Positions 7,571-17,043 of a DNA stretch of 64,000 nt are shown here, piece after piece. The position numbers and the translations under genes are program-made. The notes beneath the pieces were generated by a model that saw only the letters and a program-made list of their open reading frames with translations, was not told the origin of the DNA and made no database searches. How positions within the stretch are numbered: the stretch's first letter is position 1; each line of letters begins with the position of its first letter. The stretch comes from OLB7 sp966250335 (GTDB taxonomy: Bacteria; Bacteroidota; Ignavibacteria; OLB7), in the NCBI GenBank assembly GCA_966250335.1, contig CBINGZ010000001.1:186001-250000 (forward strand), written 5' to 3'.

Positions 7571-10312
7571 TTATCGCTCCACGATAATCTTACGGAAGTG
7601 CGTTTCGCCGGACGGTCCGTGCAGCAGCAGGAAGTAGCCACCGGCCTGAAGGCCGGAAACGTCGAATGTGAGATCGTTCATTCCCTTCTCCAGCGGCCGC
7701 TCCTGAGCGATCGTAACGGGTGTTCCGTCGACCGCATAGAGGACGGCGACCACGCCGGTCATGTCGCTCGCGTCCACGGGGAGACGGAGGAGGTTGCCGG
7801 TGGAAGGGTTCGGTGAGAACTCGCCGACGCGGATCTTGGCAGCGGGCGCCCGCGCCTGCAACGGCTTGAAGGAACGGAAGCAGGTGCTGTCGAAGGCGAT
7901 CATCCCGGCGTTCGCCAGCAGCGTCTGCGGGTTGCCGTCCTCGAAGTTCCCCGCCGTCAGCTCCACGTCGCTGGAGAGAGCGTTCCCGCGGAGCACCTGG
8001 AACTCGAGCTGCGCGATCTCGCCGGGGTTGAGGAGCGCATCGGCCCCGCTCACGGTGATCCCGACCGTGCAGTAGTTGTCGTCGTAGGTCACCGGCGTCG
8101 TGATATCGACGCTTGCGGCGCCGGCGGCCGGTCCCTTGATCAGCTGCTTCAGATCGAGCATCGTCTTGTTCCAGCGGACCGTATAGGTGATCGTCTTCAC
8201 CTCGAACCCGGCAAGCGACGTGTCGCCGTGGATCGGCATCGTCGCCAGCGTGCCGGGGAGGCCGAGCCGTTCGTCGGTGATCCTGAGGTTCGCCTTCGCG
8301 TAGGCGGTGCCGGAGAGATCTCTGACCGCCGGAAGCGATCCGCAGCCGTTGTAGCCGAAGGAGACCTTGCCGTAACGACGGCGGAGGCCGTTCGGCGAGA
8401 AGCAGACGGGAATGTCGATCTGGGCGCTTTCGGGGATCAGGATCGGCAGCATCACCCCCTCGCCGGCGAAGAACTCCTCGGTCGAGCCCCCCATCAGATC
8501 GGCGAAGGCGATCGAGTTGAGAATCGCGTCACCTTCCCCCACGTTGGTCACCGTGATCATGGAACAGAGGGTATCCTTTGCCCCCGTCCTGTACCAGTAG
8601 GTGGAATCGAAGACAAGGGGCCTGTCGGCCACCAGCGCCGGCGCCGTGATCTTCATGGCGAACGGCTCGCGGATGATGTTGCCGCGGCTCACGATATCGG
8701 TGATCGACTCGAACGCCCCCTGCAGCGCGTTGCAGTCCTCCACGATGAACGTCGCCCCCTGTGTCGACTCCTCCAGTTTCTGGAGATAGCGTTCGGCCGC
8801 TTCCTTCTGGGTGGGGTTCGTGAAGGCGCTCAATCCCAGGCCGATGGAGAAGATCCTGACGTTCGCCGCCCTGGCCAGATCGGCCAGGCGGCCGACCGGG
8901 AACCTGACCGTGTCGTTCGCCAGGCCGTCGGTGAGCAGCACCAGGACGCGGTTGGCGACCGGGCTCTTGGCGAGCGTATCGATCATGTTGCTGATCGCGA
9001 TCCCCGTCTCCGTGCCGGAGACCGTGGTCGTGATGGTGGTGTTCACCGCCGACTGCGCCTGCGCCCTGGTGGCGTCGGTCACATTGACCAGATGGAAGAA
9101 GTGATCGACGAAGGGGGAGGCCGGGGTCCCGCTGTAGCGGCTGATGGCGATCTGATCCTGGATGCCGACCGAAGGGAGATAGAGAAGCGTCTTCTCCAGG
9201 AAGTTCTCGGCCTGGATGCGCGCCTGGTCGAGCCGCATCGGCTTGGAGGTATCGCAGTCCATCGTGACCTTCATGCTGTTGCTCACGTCGATCACCAGAC
9301 CGAAGGCAATGGAGGTCCGGGTGTTGCTTTCGATGATGAGCGTATCGCGGAGCATCCCCCGCTGCGTGCTGTTCAGGCAGACCCGAAGCCGCCGCTCGCC
9401 GTTCTGCTCGACAAGGAACGGGGTCGGCGGCGGAGGGGTGAGGGTGTAACCGTAGGTCCCCTGCGCCCACCGGACCGACTCGATGTTCAGCGTGGCATTG
9501 CCGACGTTGGAGAGGGTCACCTCGGTACAGCGCGAGACATCGCACGGGATCTGTTCCACGTTGACCGGATTGAACCCCTGCTTGCTGGAGCGGAGGACGG
9601 CGCCGGTGCCGATCAGATCGGTGGAACCGTTCAACCCGATCTGGACCTCGGCCGCGCACCCCGATTTCACCGGCACCGCCACGGAAAAGACCCCGTTCTC
9701 GGTCGGCTCGTACGAGAAATCGAGCCGCAGGGAATCTCCCGGCGGGATAACGACGGGGAGGATCGTCAGAAGACGGAAGGGAGGGGGAACGGCGATCGCT
9801 CCCGGAGAAAGGGTCAGCCCCCGCTCGCCGTTGTTCTTCACCTGCATCGAGAGCGCGGCGACGTTCGCCGGGTTGGTGCGGGGGAAGTTCAGCACGCTCG
9901 GCTCAAGGCTGATATCGGGCCCGATCCCGCGTCCGGTCAACCGCACGCGGAGCGTGTCGATATCGCCGGAGTCCGATTCGATCACCACGTAGAGGGAGTC
10001 GCTGATCGTCCCGCGGCGTTGCGGCCGGAAGCAGACCGGGAGCGTACGGACGGTTCCGGGGCGTATCGTGTCCGGAATCGTCGGGCTCGGCTCGACCAGA
10101 TAGCTGAGGCCGTCCCGGAACTGGAGAAGGGAGATCCACTTCACCACCGTATCGCTGTTCGTGACCGTCAGCGAGTCGCAGTAGATGGAGTCGCACGGTA
10201 CGTCGGGAAAGGTTATCAGCAGTTTCTCCTGCGCCGACAGGCGGGCGCCCGGAAGCAGCAGGAGAACAAGAAGGGCAGAGGCAAGGAGCAGGCGTGTCGC
10301 AATATCTCTCAT
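7571..10312 (-). CDS. Secreted VWA and choice-of-anchor-D protein with T9SS sorting domain
   Basis: 913 residues from the ATG at 10312, chosen over an upstream GTG (10378) because it starts a normal signal peptide (MRDIATRLLLASALLVLLLL) and has GGAG about 8 bases upstream. Three Ig-like/HYDIN-type anchor-D modules (about 28-330) contain VCFRPQRRGTISD-type motifs. A von Willebrand A domain follows (about 335-540) with MIDAS motif DVSNS at about 342-346 and a later LLTDG. A cohesin-like beta domain (about 680-820) comes next. The last ~85 residues form a type A T9SS sorting domain (FSPNPSTG ... AGGYFLLL ... RKIIVER). The protein is predicted to cross the outer membrane by T9SS and act as a surface adhesin or scaffold. 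Confidence 0.88.
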   Translation of the reverse strand: MRDIATRLLLASALLVLLLLPGARLSAQEKLLITFPDVPCDSIYCDSLTVTNSDTVVKWISLLQFRDGLSYLVEPSPTIPDTIRPGTVRTLPVCFRPQRRGTISDSLYVVIESDSGDIDTLRVRLTGRGIGPDISLEPSVLNFPRTNPANVAALSMQVKNNGERGLTLSPGAIAVPPPFRLLTILPVVIPPGDSLRLDFSYEPTENGVFSVAVPVKSGCAAEVQIGLNGSTDLIGTGAVLRSSKQGFNPVNVEQIPCDVSRCTEVTLSNVGNATLNIESVRWAQGTYGYTLTPPPPTPFLVEQNGERRLRVCLNSTQRGMLRDTLIIESNTRTSIAFGLVIDVSNSMKVTMDCDTSKPMRLDQARIQAENFLEKTLLYLPSVGIQDQIAISRYSGTPASPFVDHFFHLVNVTDATRAQAQSAVNTTITTTVSGTETGIAISNMIDTLAKSPVANRVLVLLTDGLANDTVRFPVGRLADLARAANVRIFSIGLGLSAFTNPTQKEAAERYLQKLEESTQGATFIVEDCNALQGAFESITDIVSRGNIIREPFAMKITAPALVADRPLVFDSTYWYRTGAKDTLCSMITVTNVGEGDAILNSIAFADLMGGSTEEFFAGEGVMLPILIPESAQIDIPVCFSPNGLRRRYGKVSFGYNGCGSLPAVRDLSGTAYAKANLRITDERLGLPGTLATMPIHGDTSLAGFEVKTITYTVRWNKTMLDLKQLIKGPAAGAASVDITTPVTYDDNYCTVGITVSGADALLNPGEIAQLEFQVLRGNALSSDVELTAGNFEDGNPQTLLANAGMIAFDSTCFRSFKPLQARAPAAKIRVGEFSPNPSTGNLLRLPVDASDMTGVVAVLYAVDGTPVTIAQERPLEKGMNDLTFDVSGLQAGGYFLLLHGPSGETHFRKIIVER

Positions 10313-10676
10313 GAACCATCTCCAGTGAAGGAAATGCGGGGAGCGAGCCCCAGGGAAGGGACCGCGATTCGGTCGCACGGCGGATTCGGATAAAGAAGAT
10401 ACTCTTATCCGCTCCCTCCGCCAATATGAAGATTTGTCTACATCGTCCGTAGCGGCCGAATCGGGCCGTATGGACGAGGTATCTCTACAATGACCGCCAT
10501 ACCCCCACTTTAGTCACATCCGGTCGGAACCGTCTCTCCGTTTGTCGGTACTCAATTTTTACTCAGTCGAGATCGTTGTGATTGCGATACGACAGAGATA
10601 TGTTTCCTCCAGGCAACGCGCATGAGACGGGCAGGTGCGCGGGGCATCCAATCATTCTCGATTTCAGGAGGAACGT
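10313..10676. other. Divergent intergenic region without a gene
   Basis: About 360 bp between the minus-strand VWA gene and the plus-strand gene at 10677. It must hold both promoters, but no clear TAnnTTTG box was found on either strand. No RNA gene or long hairpin is evident. Confidence 0.4.
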
Positions 10677-11498
10677 ATGCCCGTCAGACGCATCGATTCC
10701 CGATCTATATGCAGGGAGAAAGCCATGAAGGTATCTGCGCTGATCATGATATCGGCCCTGCTGACAACAGCTCAGAGTACGGGGCAGGGACGCGTCCTCT
10801 TTTCCATGCGCGACTGGAACTGCCCGGATGTCGGGGTCGTCGATCTGATCGAGGACGAGACGACGGGAAAACGCTACTGGCATGTTATCGGATGCGACGG
10901 CTCCACCGGCCTCTACCCCGACCAGGAGATCATCGGTGGAGAGCCCTCTCCCTACTCATCGACCGGGCATGTCGTACAACGACCTCTGACGCCCCGACCC
11001 TCCCCGGAGCCTTCCGGAAACTTCTGGTCGATCCTCCGTCAGGGAGCTTCGATCACGACCCCGAACAGGGTGATCGGCGTCCGCCTGATCGAAGCGACGG
11101 GAGGGCGGGAACACTGGGCGCGCACCTTCATCGACCCGGCCGAGAAGATCTACTACGAGGGCCTCCGGTGGCACGAACAGAATCCCCTGATGGTCCGTGA
11201 ACGCTTCAGAAATCTCGATCTCTCTCCCGGGATGCGGGAGGAGATGAGTTGGGTCACCACGACCGCGCCCACCTTCGTCCTCCTCCCCGACGGCTCGAAC
11301 GCCGCCGAAGGGGTGAAGCCTCATCATCAGGGGAATGGGGAAGGCGCTGGCGATGCCGATCGTCCGGTAGACGTTCATCGAAAAGAATCTCATAAACCTT
11401 TCAAACGGAGTCGTCATGGGCTATCCGAGGTGTATCGCTGTCGGCCTGCTGATCCTGCTGGCGGAAGATGTTCGGGGGCAAACCTGTGCGGAGTGTGA
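10677..11498 (+). CDS. Exported protein of unknown function, 3' end doubtful
   Basis: Two starts are possible in one frame: ATG 10677 behind AGGAGGAACGT, and ATG 10725 behind AGGGAGA. The second gives a normal signal peptide (MKVSALIMISALLTTAQSTG). The conserved-looking part is about 190 residues long and contains two aromatic-rich segments (GKRYWHVIGCDGSTGLYP and REHWARTFIDPAEKIYYEG). I recognise no family. After FVLLPDGSNAAEG the composition turns basic and non-globular, and the frame runs 83 bases into the next gene, which has its own ribosome-binding site. No T9SS domain is present. The true C-terminus may have been lost by a frameshift or rearrangement near 11310. Confidence 0.55.
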   Translation: MPVRRIDSRSICREKAMKVSALIMISALLTTAQSTGQGRVLFSMRDWNCPDVGVVDLIEDETTGKRYWHVIGCDGSTGLYPDQEIIGGEPSPYSSTGHVVQRPLTPRPSPEPSGNFWSILRQGASITTPNRVIGVRLIEATGGREHWARTFIDPAEKIYYEGLRWHEQNPLMVRERFRNLDLSPGMREEMSWVTTTAPTFVLLPDGSNAAEGVKPHHQGNGEGAGDADRPVDVHRKESHKPFKRSRHGLSEVYRCRPADPAGGRCSGANLCGV

Positions 11499-12456
11499 TG
11501 CACGGCAGGATTTCTCCGACCTGACGATGAAGGTCGGCGGGACGAACGTTACGGTGCCCGGATCGAAAAGCGGCGCGTACTACAACTTTACGATGAACTA
11601 CGAATATGGCGTAGTCTCCTACATAGCCACCGAGTTCAGGAAGAATACATCCGTTATTCACCTGAACAACTGGTGCAGCCATAAAACAACGAGGAATCTC
11701 GATGTAGCGGACTTGACCGATTCGAGCAGAACGGAAAATATTCTGCTTGCGACCGGTGATCTCCTCTCCTTTTATCGAGAGTTCGGATGGTATGACCCCG
11801 TGAACTCGACAAGAACACCGAACGGATATTATGCGGAGGATAGCCTCGATTATGCCGTCGAGCTGGTACATGCCGCCACCGGAGCGCGGCTGGCGCTGCT
11901 CGACAGTTTCGGGGTGCTGAAAAAGGTTCCGGCGGGATATCCATCGTTGCACGGCACAAGGCCGATCTTTGCGAAGGTTGAATACATTGTTCCTCCCCCA
12001 TACAACGGCATGACAGCGTTCATCAGAGTGAGACTATACTCCCGTGGAAACGGCCCATACTATTTCGTTCGCCGGGATGGGGTCTCAACCGATTTATCGG
12101 GGCGGTTGAACGATGCCGAGATTATATCGCACGTAGCATCATTCGGCGGAGGGTTGAAGCCGGTAGTCCAGGGCTCATCGATAGTGGAAAAGAGCGATGC
12201 GGTGAAAACATTCACCGTGTTCCCGAATCCCGCAACGTCCGGCGTTGAAATATCGGTAGAGCTTACCCTGTCCGACGATCCGGTCACGGTCGCCATCTAC
12301 GATGCCGCCGGGTCGCTGGTATTTATGCCGGTGCTCGGTTATGTAGGATCCGATATTCGCGTACATCATGACTTCGAATCGGCCGGATGGTATACCGTCG
12401 TGGTATATCGTGATGGTGTGCCGGTTGCAAGCAGGGCTGTTCAGATACTCAACTAG
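11416..12456 (+). CDS. Secreted protein of unknown function with T9SS sorting domain
   Basis: 346 residues starting at ATG 11416 with GGAG about 8 bases upstream and a signal peptide (CIAVGLLILLAEDVRGQ). The N-terminal half has a Cys pair (TCAECDA) and beta-rich sequence without a recognisable domain. The last ~80 residues are a T9SS type A sorting domain: VFPNPATSG, VAIYDAAGSLV, AGWYTVVVY and a final basic strand. It is translated from the same strand as its two neighbours and is 9 bp from the next start, so it is probably in an operon with them. It looks less GC-rich than the surrounding genes. Confidence 0.8.
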   Translation: MGYPRCIAVGLLILLAEDVRGQTCAECDARQDFSDLTMKVGGTNVTVPGSKSGAYYNFTMNYEYGVVSYIATEFRKNTSVIHLNNWCSHKTTRNLDVADLTDSSRTENILLATGDLLSFYREFGWYDPVNSTRTPNGYYAEDSLDYAVELVHAATGARLALLDSFGVLKKVPAGYPSLHGTRPIFAKVEYIVPPPYNGMTAFIRVRLYSRGNGPYYFVRRDGVSTDLSGRLNDAEIISHVASFGGGLKPVVQGSSIVEKSDAVKTFTVFPNPATSGVEISVELTLSDDPVTVAIYDAAGSLVFMPVLGYVGSDIRVHHDFESAGWYTVVVYRDGVPVASRAVQILN

Positions 12457-12465
12457 GAGGTATGT

Positions 12466-12963
12466 ATGAAGCGTTTCGGGTTATCGGTCTTCATTGTCGC
12501 GTTGCTCTCGATCGTGGGACATCACACAGCTTCCGCGAGAATGGCCTACCAGGGTGGAGAAGGGGGGTGCGGGAGCGGAACCGGTCCGGGGCGGAGATCT
12601 GCGAGACCGATCTTCACTGCATGGATTGATAGAGGGCGTGCCGACAGGCCGGGAACCAATTACGATCGCTGTTCCCGGCCTGTCGTTGCTGGAGAACGCC
12701 CGGACACGGAAAAGGCCGGAAGCAAATGCTTCCGGCCTTTCATCATTATCTCGATTGTCTCAGACCGATATTTCCTGATCCCTCTCGAACGAGATGCAGG
12801 AGATTCCCCGATCCCTATTACTTCACGATCACCACCGACCGCGCGGCCGAGGCATCCCCCTGGGTCAGACGGAGCAGATAGACTCCCGTCGCCAGCGGAG
12901 CGGCATCGAGACGAATCTCATGCTCCCCCGGCTCATAGCTCGCACCGTCGACGATCGAGCTGA
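12466..12963 (+). CDS. Short exported peptide gene, probably frameshifted
   Basis: The start is strong: AGGAGG with a 5-base spacer before ATG, then a classic signal peptide (MKRFGLSVFIVALLSIVGHH). The open frame to 12963 runs through two perfect hairpins and into the opposite gene, so that C-terminus is unlikely to be real. One extra G in the G6 run near 12565 would instead give a mature peptide ending in EICETDLHCMD, followed at once by tandem stops TGA TAG just before the first hairpin. The mature product would then be only about 30 residues. No family is recognised. Confidence 0.4.
   Translation: MKRFGLSVFIVALLSIVGHHTASARMAYQGGEGGCGSGTGPGRRSARPIFTAWIDRGRADRPGTNYDRCSRPVVAGERPDTEKAGSKCFRPFIIISIVSDRYFLIPLERDAGDSPIPITSRSPPTARPRHPPGSDGADRLPSPAERHRDESHAPPAHSSHRRRSS
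12642..12685 (+). repeat. Perfect 15-bp inverted repeat (hairpin)
   Basis: The arms at 12642-12656 and 12671-12685 are exact reverse complements (CGACAGGCCGGGAAC) with a 14-base loop. No T tract follows. It lies just after the tandem stops of the alternative frame of the peptide gene and 26 bp before a second hairpin, so it may stabilise the 3' end of that transcript. Confidence 0.7.
12711..12740. terminator. Bidirectional intrinsic terminator
   Basis: A 13-bp perfect stem (AAAGGCCGGAAGC) around loop AAAT, flanked by A and T runs, lies between convergent genes. It can end both the small exported gene on the plus strand and the M30-like protease on the minus strand. Confidence 0.8.
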
Positions 12964-14587
12964 CCATCAGGCCGCGCGTGTCGTAGAGCCGGAGCGAGAC
13001 CGGAGCGTTCCCCACGCTGCTGAACCTGATCGTCCCCTCGGAGATCATCGGGTTCGGAAGGGCGTCGACATGGAAGCCTCCCTGCGCCGTCGTGACGTTC
13101 TCTACACCCGTCGCGGCGACGAACTCGTTGGTGACCGTCACGGTCTGCCGGCGTCCCTGCATGTTCACGATCGCGAGCACGATCTTCCTGTAGGGGACCT
13201 CACCGGTCAGGGTATGATTCTCGCCCGCGGCAAGCTCGCGGATCTCGTCCGGCGCGCCGGAGTTCCCTTCCTTCCAGAACATCGCCATCACCGCGTAGTC
13301 GCGGGTCCCTGCCGTCTTCACCCTGATGACGCCGGGGAGCGTGTAGGCGTAGTACTTGATGCCGAACGGCTCCATCTCGGCCGAGGCGCTCTCCGGGAAG
13401 TTCTGCCGGACGTAGCTCGTCGTCAGCGCCCGTCCGCTGTTGGGACTGAGGACGAAGCCGTAGCGGGGATCGTCCGGGTTCTTCTGCACATGGTTGGCGA
13501 CGGCGAAGTTCTTGAACGTCTCGCGCCAGGTGATATCGGTGCGGCCGATCGCCTTCAGCGCCTCGTCGACTCTCCCCATGCTGTCCTTCTTGGCACCGGC
13601 CAGCTCGTAGAGGAACTTCTCGCCGTACTGCTCGCTCAGATAGTGGACCCAGGTCATGGCGCGGGTGTAATCCGCCAGAAGATCGGCCGTTCCGTTGGCC
13701 GCGTTGCTCCAGCGGAAGAAGTTCACATTGGTGTTCTTGTAGTAGCCGTCGTCCCTTCTGTCCTGATATCCGTTCAGAATGCTCGCAACCTCGCTGCACC
13801 CCTCGTTGATGAAGAGGAGGCTGTTCCTCTTCCGCGCATAATGAATCAGATGCTGGTACTCGTGGGCGATCGTGCTGAGGAGTCTCTTCATTCCCCCCTC
13901 AAGCCCCTCCTTCGAGTCGATGTAGAGGAGGTTCATGCCGTTGGAGATCGGCTGTTCCGCCGGGTCCATCTGGTCGGTGGGGGAGAAGAAGCCGAGGATG
14001 TTGCCGCCGTCGGTCTGGCCGTCCTGGATGTCGAACATCAGGAAGTCGGTGACCCTGTCCTCTGAGAAGGCGTTGACCGGCGGGATGCCGAACACATCCT
14101 GATCGTTCTCGATGATCCCTTTCGCCTTATCACGCGAGCCGGCCCCCGTGAGCGAATCGAGCGCCGATGAAAGCTCGGCGACCACCGACGGGGAGATACG
14201 GGTCGTGTCGCTCACGTCGATCCAGAGCCTGAAGCTCCGTCCCGTCACGGCCAGAATCCCCTTCGTCTGCTGAAGCGAGCTGGTCGTGTAGTTGAAGTTG
14301 AGGAACGTGCGGACCATCTCTCCGTTCAGTTCGCTCATCGTGCGGGCGCCGGACTTGGCGCTGTTCATGATCGAGCGATAGAGAGTCGGATCGTTCTTGG
14401 CGGTCCTGGTCAGAACCTCGGCCGGATCGAACGAGCTCATCAGATCCGTTCCGCACAGAGCTGCGCGGGAGGGATGATCGTGAGCTTCGTTGACCTCCTC
14501 GACGTCGTCGCTCTGGGCGACGGCACTCGAGACCAGGACAAGAATCATCAGAGCGCGAAGCGGGAAGCGTGAGAAGAGTTTCGGCAT
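12818..14587 (-). CDS. T9SS-secreted zinc metalloprotease, M30-like
   Basis: 589 residues from ATG 14587, which starts the signal peptide MPKLFSRFPLRALMILVLVS; ATG 14614 would add nine residues. The catalytic signature HEYQHLIHY (His about 242 and 246, Glu 243) is followed by NEGCSE with a likely third zinc ligand at about 262. This is the spacing of gluzincins such as hyicolysin (M30). The C-terminal ~80 residues are a T9SS sorting domain (ALPNPMISEG, LYDTRGLMV, ATGVYLLRLTQG, SVVIVK). It is a close paralogue of the next gene, sharing AALCG after the signal peptide, ENDQ(D/E)VFG(I/M)PP and GRTDI(T/E)WR. It is likely a surface or released peptidase for nutrition. Confidence 0.87.
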   Translation of the reverse strand: MPKLFSRFPLRALMILVLVSSAVAQSDDVEEVNEAHDHPSRAALCGTDLMSSFDPAEVLTRTAKNDPTLYRSIMNSAKSGARTMSELNGEMVRTFLNFNYTTSSLQQTKGILAVTGRSFRLWIDVSDTTRISPSVVAELSSALDSLTGAGSRDKAKGIIENDQDVFGIPPVNAFSEDRVTDFLMFDIQDGQTDGGNILGFFSPTDQMDPAEQPISNGMNLLYIDSKEGLEGGMKRLLSTIAHEYQHLIHYARKRNSLLFINEGCSEVASILNGYQDRRDDGYYKNTNVNFFRWSNAANGTADLLADYTRAMTWVHYLSEQYGEKFLYELAGAKKDSMGRVDEALKAIGRTDITWRETFKNFAVANHVQKNPDDPRYGFVLSPNSGRALTTSYVRQNFPESASAEMEPFGIKYYAYTLPGVIRVKTAGTRDYAVMAMFWKEGNSGAPDEIRELAAGENHTLTGEVPYRKIVLAIVNMQGRRQTVTVTNEFVAATGVENVTTAQGGFHVDALPNPMISEGTIRFSSVGNAPVSLRLYDTRGLMVSSIVDGASYEPGEHEIRLDAAPLATGVYLLRLTQGDASAARSVVIVK

Positions 14588-14890
14588 GTTCGAGTCGTTC
14601 CGCGTGTCGTTCATGGAAAGGGAAACCGGTCGTTCGCCGGACGGCGCTTTCTAGAAGAGTCAGGGCTGGAAACGTTTTCCTAACGGTCGTCGTGTAAATC
14701 TAACAATTCGATACCTGCCGGAGTGAAACATATTGCTCGATGTTGCGATAGCAACCCGCTTTCGCCTTTCCGTCGCCGACCGCCCGATCGGCTCCCTCTC
14801 TCCCTTTTGACGTAGCTATCGTGGTCGGATTGCGTTCTCGACCGCCGGGCAAGCCGTATGAACCGGCCCTGAACGATATCTACCGGCACA

Positions 14891-14929
14891 AAAAGCCCCC
14901 TGTCCCCACATCGGGAACAGAGGGCTTTC
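14891..14929 (-). terminator. Intrinsic terminator of the 14959-16722 protease gene
   Basis: On the minus strand a 16-bp stem (AAAGCCCTCTGTTCCC with two G-U pairs) closes loop GATGT and is followed by a T run, 30 bp after the stop codon. A similar hairpin forms on the other strand. Confidence 0.8.
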
Positions 14930-14958
14930 TCTTCGTCTTCAGGCCGCGGATACGGTCG

Positions 14959-16722
14959 TTACTTGACCACCACGATCGACGTGCTCACCGCGTGCTCGTT
15001 CTGCGTCAGGCGCGCCAGATAGACGCCGTTCGGCAGATCGGAGAGATCGGAGGTGATCGTATGCTCTCCCGACTCGTACTGCCGACCGTCGATGAGGGTG
15101 CGCACCAGGGCGCCGCGCGAATCGTAGAGACCGAGCGTCAGCGGCGCCGGAGCCGCCGTCGTGAAGGTGATGCTGGTGATGGTGCTGACCGGGTTCGGCG
15201 CAACCGTCGCCATGCTCAGGCCCGATGCAGCGGCCGCCGCGTCATCCACGCCGAGCGTCTGCAGAGCGGCCGTCCACTTCACGTTCCGATCGACTCCGCT
15301 CATGTTGATCACCGCCAGAACGATACGGACGTAGGACTGGCTGGCGGCCGAGAGGAGATGATCGGTGTCGGGCGTCAGCTCGCGAATCTCGGCATCGTCG
15401 CCGATCTTCTTGTACATCATCGCGACCACCGCGAAGTCACCGTCATTCGTGAAGTTGAGCTTCAATCCGCCGGGGGGCGTCTTGTACATGTAGTACGCGA
15501 TGCCGAACGGCTTCAGGTTGGTCGTCATGTTCGCCGTCACATCCCCCGACTCGAACGTCTGGGTCATCTTCGGACGGCTGGCGGTCGGACGCTTGATGAA
15601 CGCGAACTCGGGGGCTGGAGCCTCACCGGCGGTCACGTAGAGAGCCGCGGCGAAGTTCTTGAAGATCTGCCGCCACTCGATATCGGTCCGGCCGATCTTC
15701 TGCAGCGCGTCGTTGACCCGGTTCATGCTGTCGGCGGTCGAACCGACCAGTTCGTACAGATACTGGTCGCCGAACCGCTCGCTCAGGTAGTGGGTGAAGG
15801 TCAGGGCGCGGGTGTAGTCCTTCAGGATCTCCTGCGGCTGATTCCTGTCGCGCGACCAGCGGAAGAAGTCGATGTTGGGCTCATCCATATAGAGAGCGTC
15901 CGTGCGGCTGTAGTAGCCGTTGCGGATGCTCGCTTCCTCGCTGCATCCCTCGTTGAAGAAGGTGAGCGTGTTCTTGTTCCTGTTGTAATGGATCAGATGC
16001 TGATACTCATGGGCCAGGGTTCCCATGATGTTGTTGATGTTGCCGATCGAGTTGATATCGATGTAGAGGATGTTCATCCCGTTCGAGGCCGGGTTCGTGA
16101 CCGGGTCCTGCTGATCGATCGGCGAGAAATATCCTTCCACGCTCGCGCCGGAGGGAATGCCGTCGCGGATGTCGGTCAGCAGGAAGTCGGTGATCGTCGT
16201 GGAGATCGGCAGATCGAACCTGTTGAGCGGCGGCATGCCGAAAACTTCCTGATCGTTCTCCAGAATCCCCTTCTCGATATCACGGGAGCCGTTGACCGTG
16301 GAGCTGTCGAGATACTTGGCGAACTGAAGCACCTTGCTCTCCGACACTCTGTCCAGCTCATTGATATCGCACCAGAGGCGGAACCTGATCCCGGTGTAGA
16401 GCAGAGCGCTCGTCACCATCTTGTACTGGTTCAGGTCGTAGTTGTACATCTTGAAATCGAACTCGACGTCACTCTCCGCGCCGAACACGCGCGCGGGCTC
16501 ATACTTGCCGCTGGAGTGTGCGATGATGCGCTGATAGAGAGCGGGGTTGTATCGGGCCGTGTTCTCAAGTGCCTGTCGACTGTCGACATTACCGAGGATC
16601 GACATGCCGCACAGGGCCGCGTCCGTTCCGTGATCCTCATGCTCGATCCCCTGCGCCGACGCAGCGGACGACCCGACGACCAGGATGGAGGCGAATGCCA
16701 GTAAGTAGCGGAAAGATGTCAT
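14959..16722 (-). CDS. T9SS-secreted zinc metalloprotease, M30-like, second copy
   Basis: 587 residues from ATG 16722. The frame stays open far upstream, but this start gives a proper signal peptide (MTSFRYLLAFASILVVGSS) and a length equal to its paralogue. The zinc motif HEYQHLIHY lies at about 238-246, with NEGCSEEA giving the third ligand at about 258. The C-terminal sorting domain has VAPNPVS, LYDSRGALV, PNGVYLARLTQ and SIVVVK. A perfectly kept active site in both copies suggests both are functional. Each gene has its own 5' region and this one has its own terminator, so they are probably separate transcripts. Confidence 0.88.
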   Translation of the reverse strand: MTSFRYLLAFASILVVGSSAASAQGIEHEDHGTDAALCGMSILGNVDSRQALENTARYNPALYQRIIAHSSGKYEPARVFGAESDVEFDFKMYNYDLNQYKMVTSALLYTGIRFRLWCDINELDRVSESKVLQFAKYLDSSTVNGSRDIEKGILENDQEVFGMPPLNRFDLPISTTITDFLLTDIRDGIPSGASVEGYFSPIDQQDPVTNPASNGMNILYIDINSIGNINNIMGTLAHEYQHLIHYNRNKNTLTFFNEGCSEEASIRNGYYSRTDALYMDEPNIDFFRWSRDRNQPQEILKDYTRALTFTHYLSERFGDQYLYELVGSTADSMNRVNDALQKIGRTDIEWRQIFKNFAAALYVTAGEAPAPEFAFIKRPTASRPKMTQTFESGDVTANMTTNLKPFGIAYYMYKTPPGGLKLNFTNDGDFAVVAMMYKKIGDDAEIRELTPDTDHLLSAASQSYVRIVLAVINMSGVDRNVKWTAALQTLGVDDAAAAASGLSMATVAPNPVSTITSITFTTAAPAPLTLGLYDSRGALVRTLIDGRQYESGEHTITSDLSDLPNGVYLARLTQNEHAVSTSIVVVK

Positions 16723-17043
16723 GACGCGAGATTCTCCGAGGGATATAAGGTTCGAGAGACTGACTCCCTGTTGTACTTCGTAATCGGATGCAGCGCTCGG
16801 ATGGATCGAACGGTGAGGAACCGTTCGGGAACGGTCGCCGCCGGGAAGGCGGTTCTCTGCTTGAAGTAGACACTCGTTCCGAAGAATGATCTCACCGGAG
16901 AGGTGAGAAAATTTTTCCGGAGGGAATCGAGGTCTCCTGCGGGCGGTTTCTCCAAGCCCGGCGCAGCTTTGGGCTCTATAGAAGATCGACCGCCCACGAA
17001 ATTGTACTCCGCAATCTACAAAAACGACCCGGCTTCGCTCTGT
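16723..17043. other. Divergent intergenic region
   Basis: About 320 bp upstream of the minus-strand protease and the plus-strand metal operon. It has a weak CCGGA...TCCGG hairpin near 16900. I see no gene; promoters for both directions must lie here and in the adjoining operator region. Confidence 0.4.
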
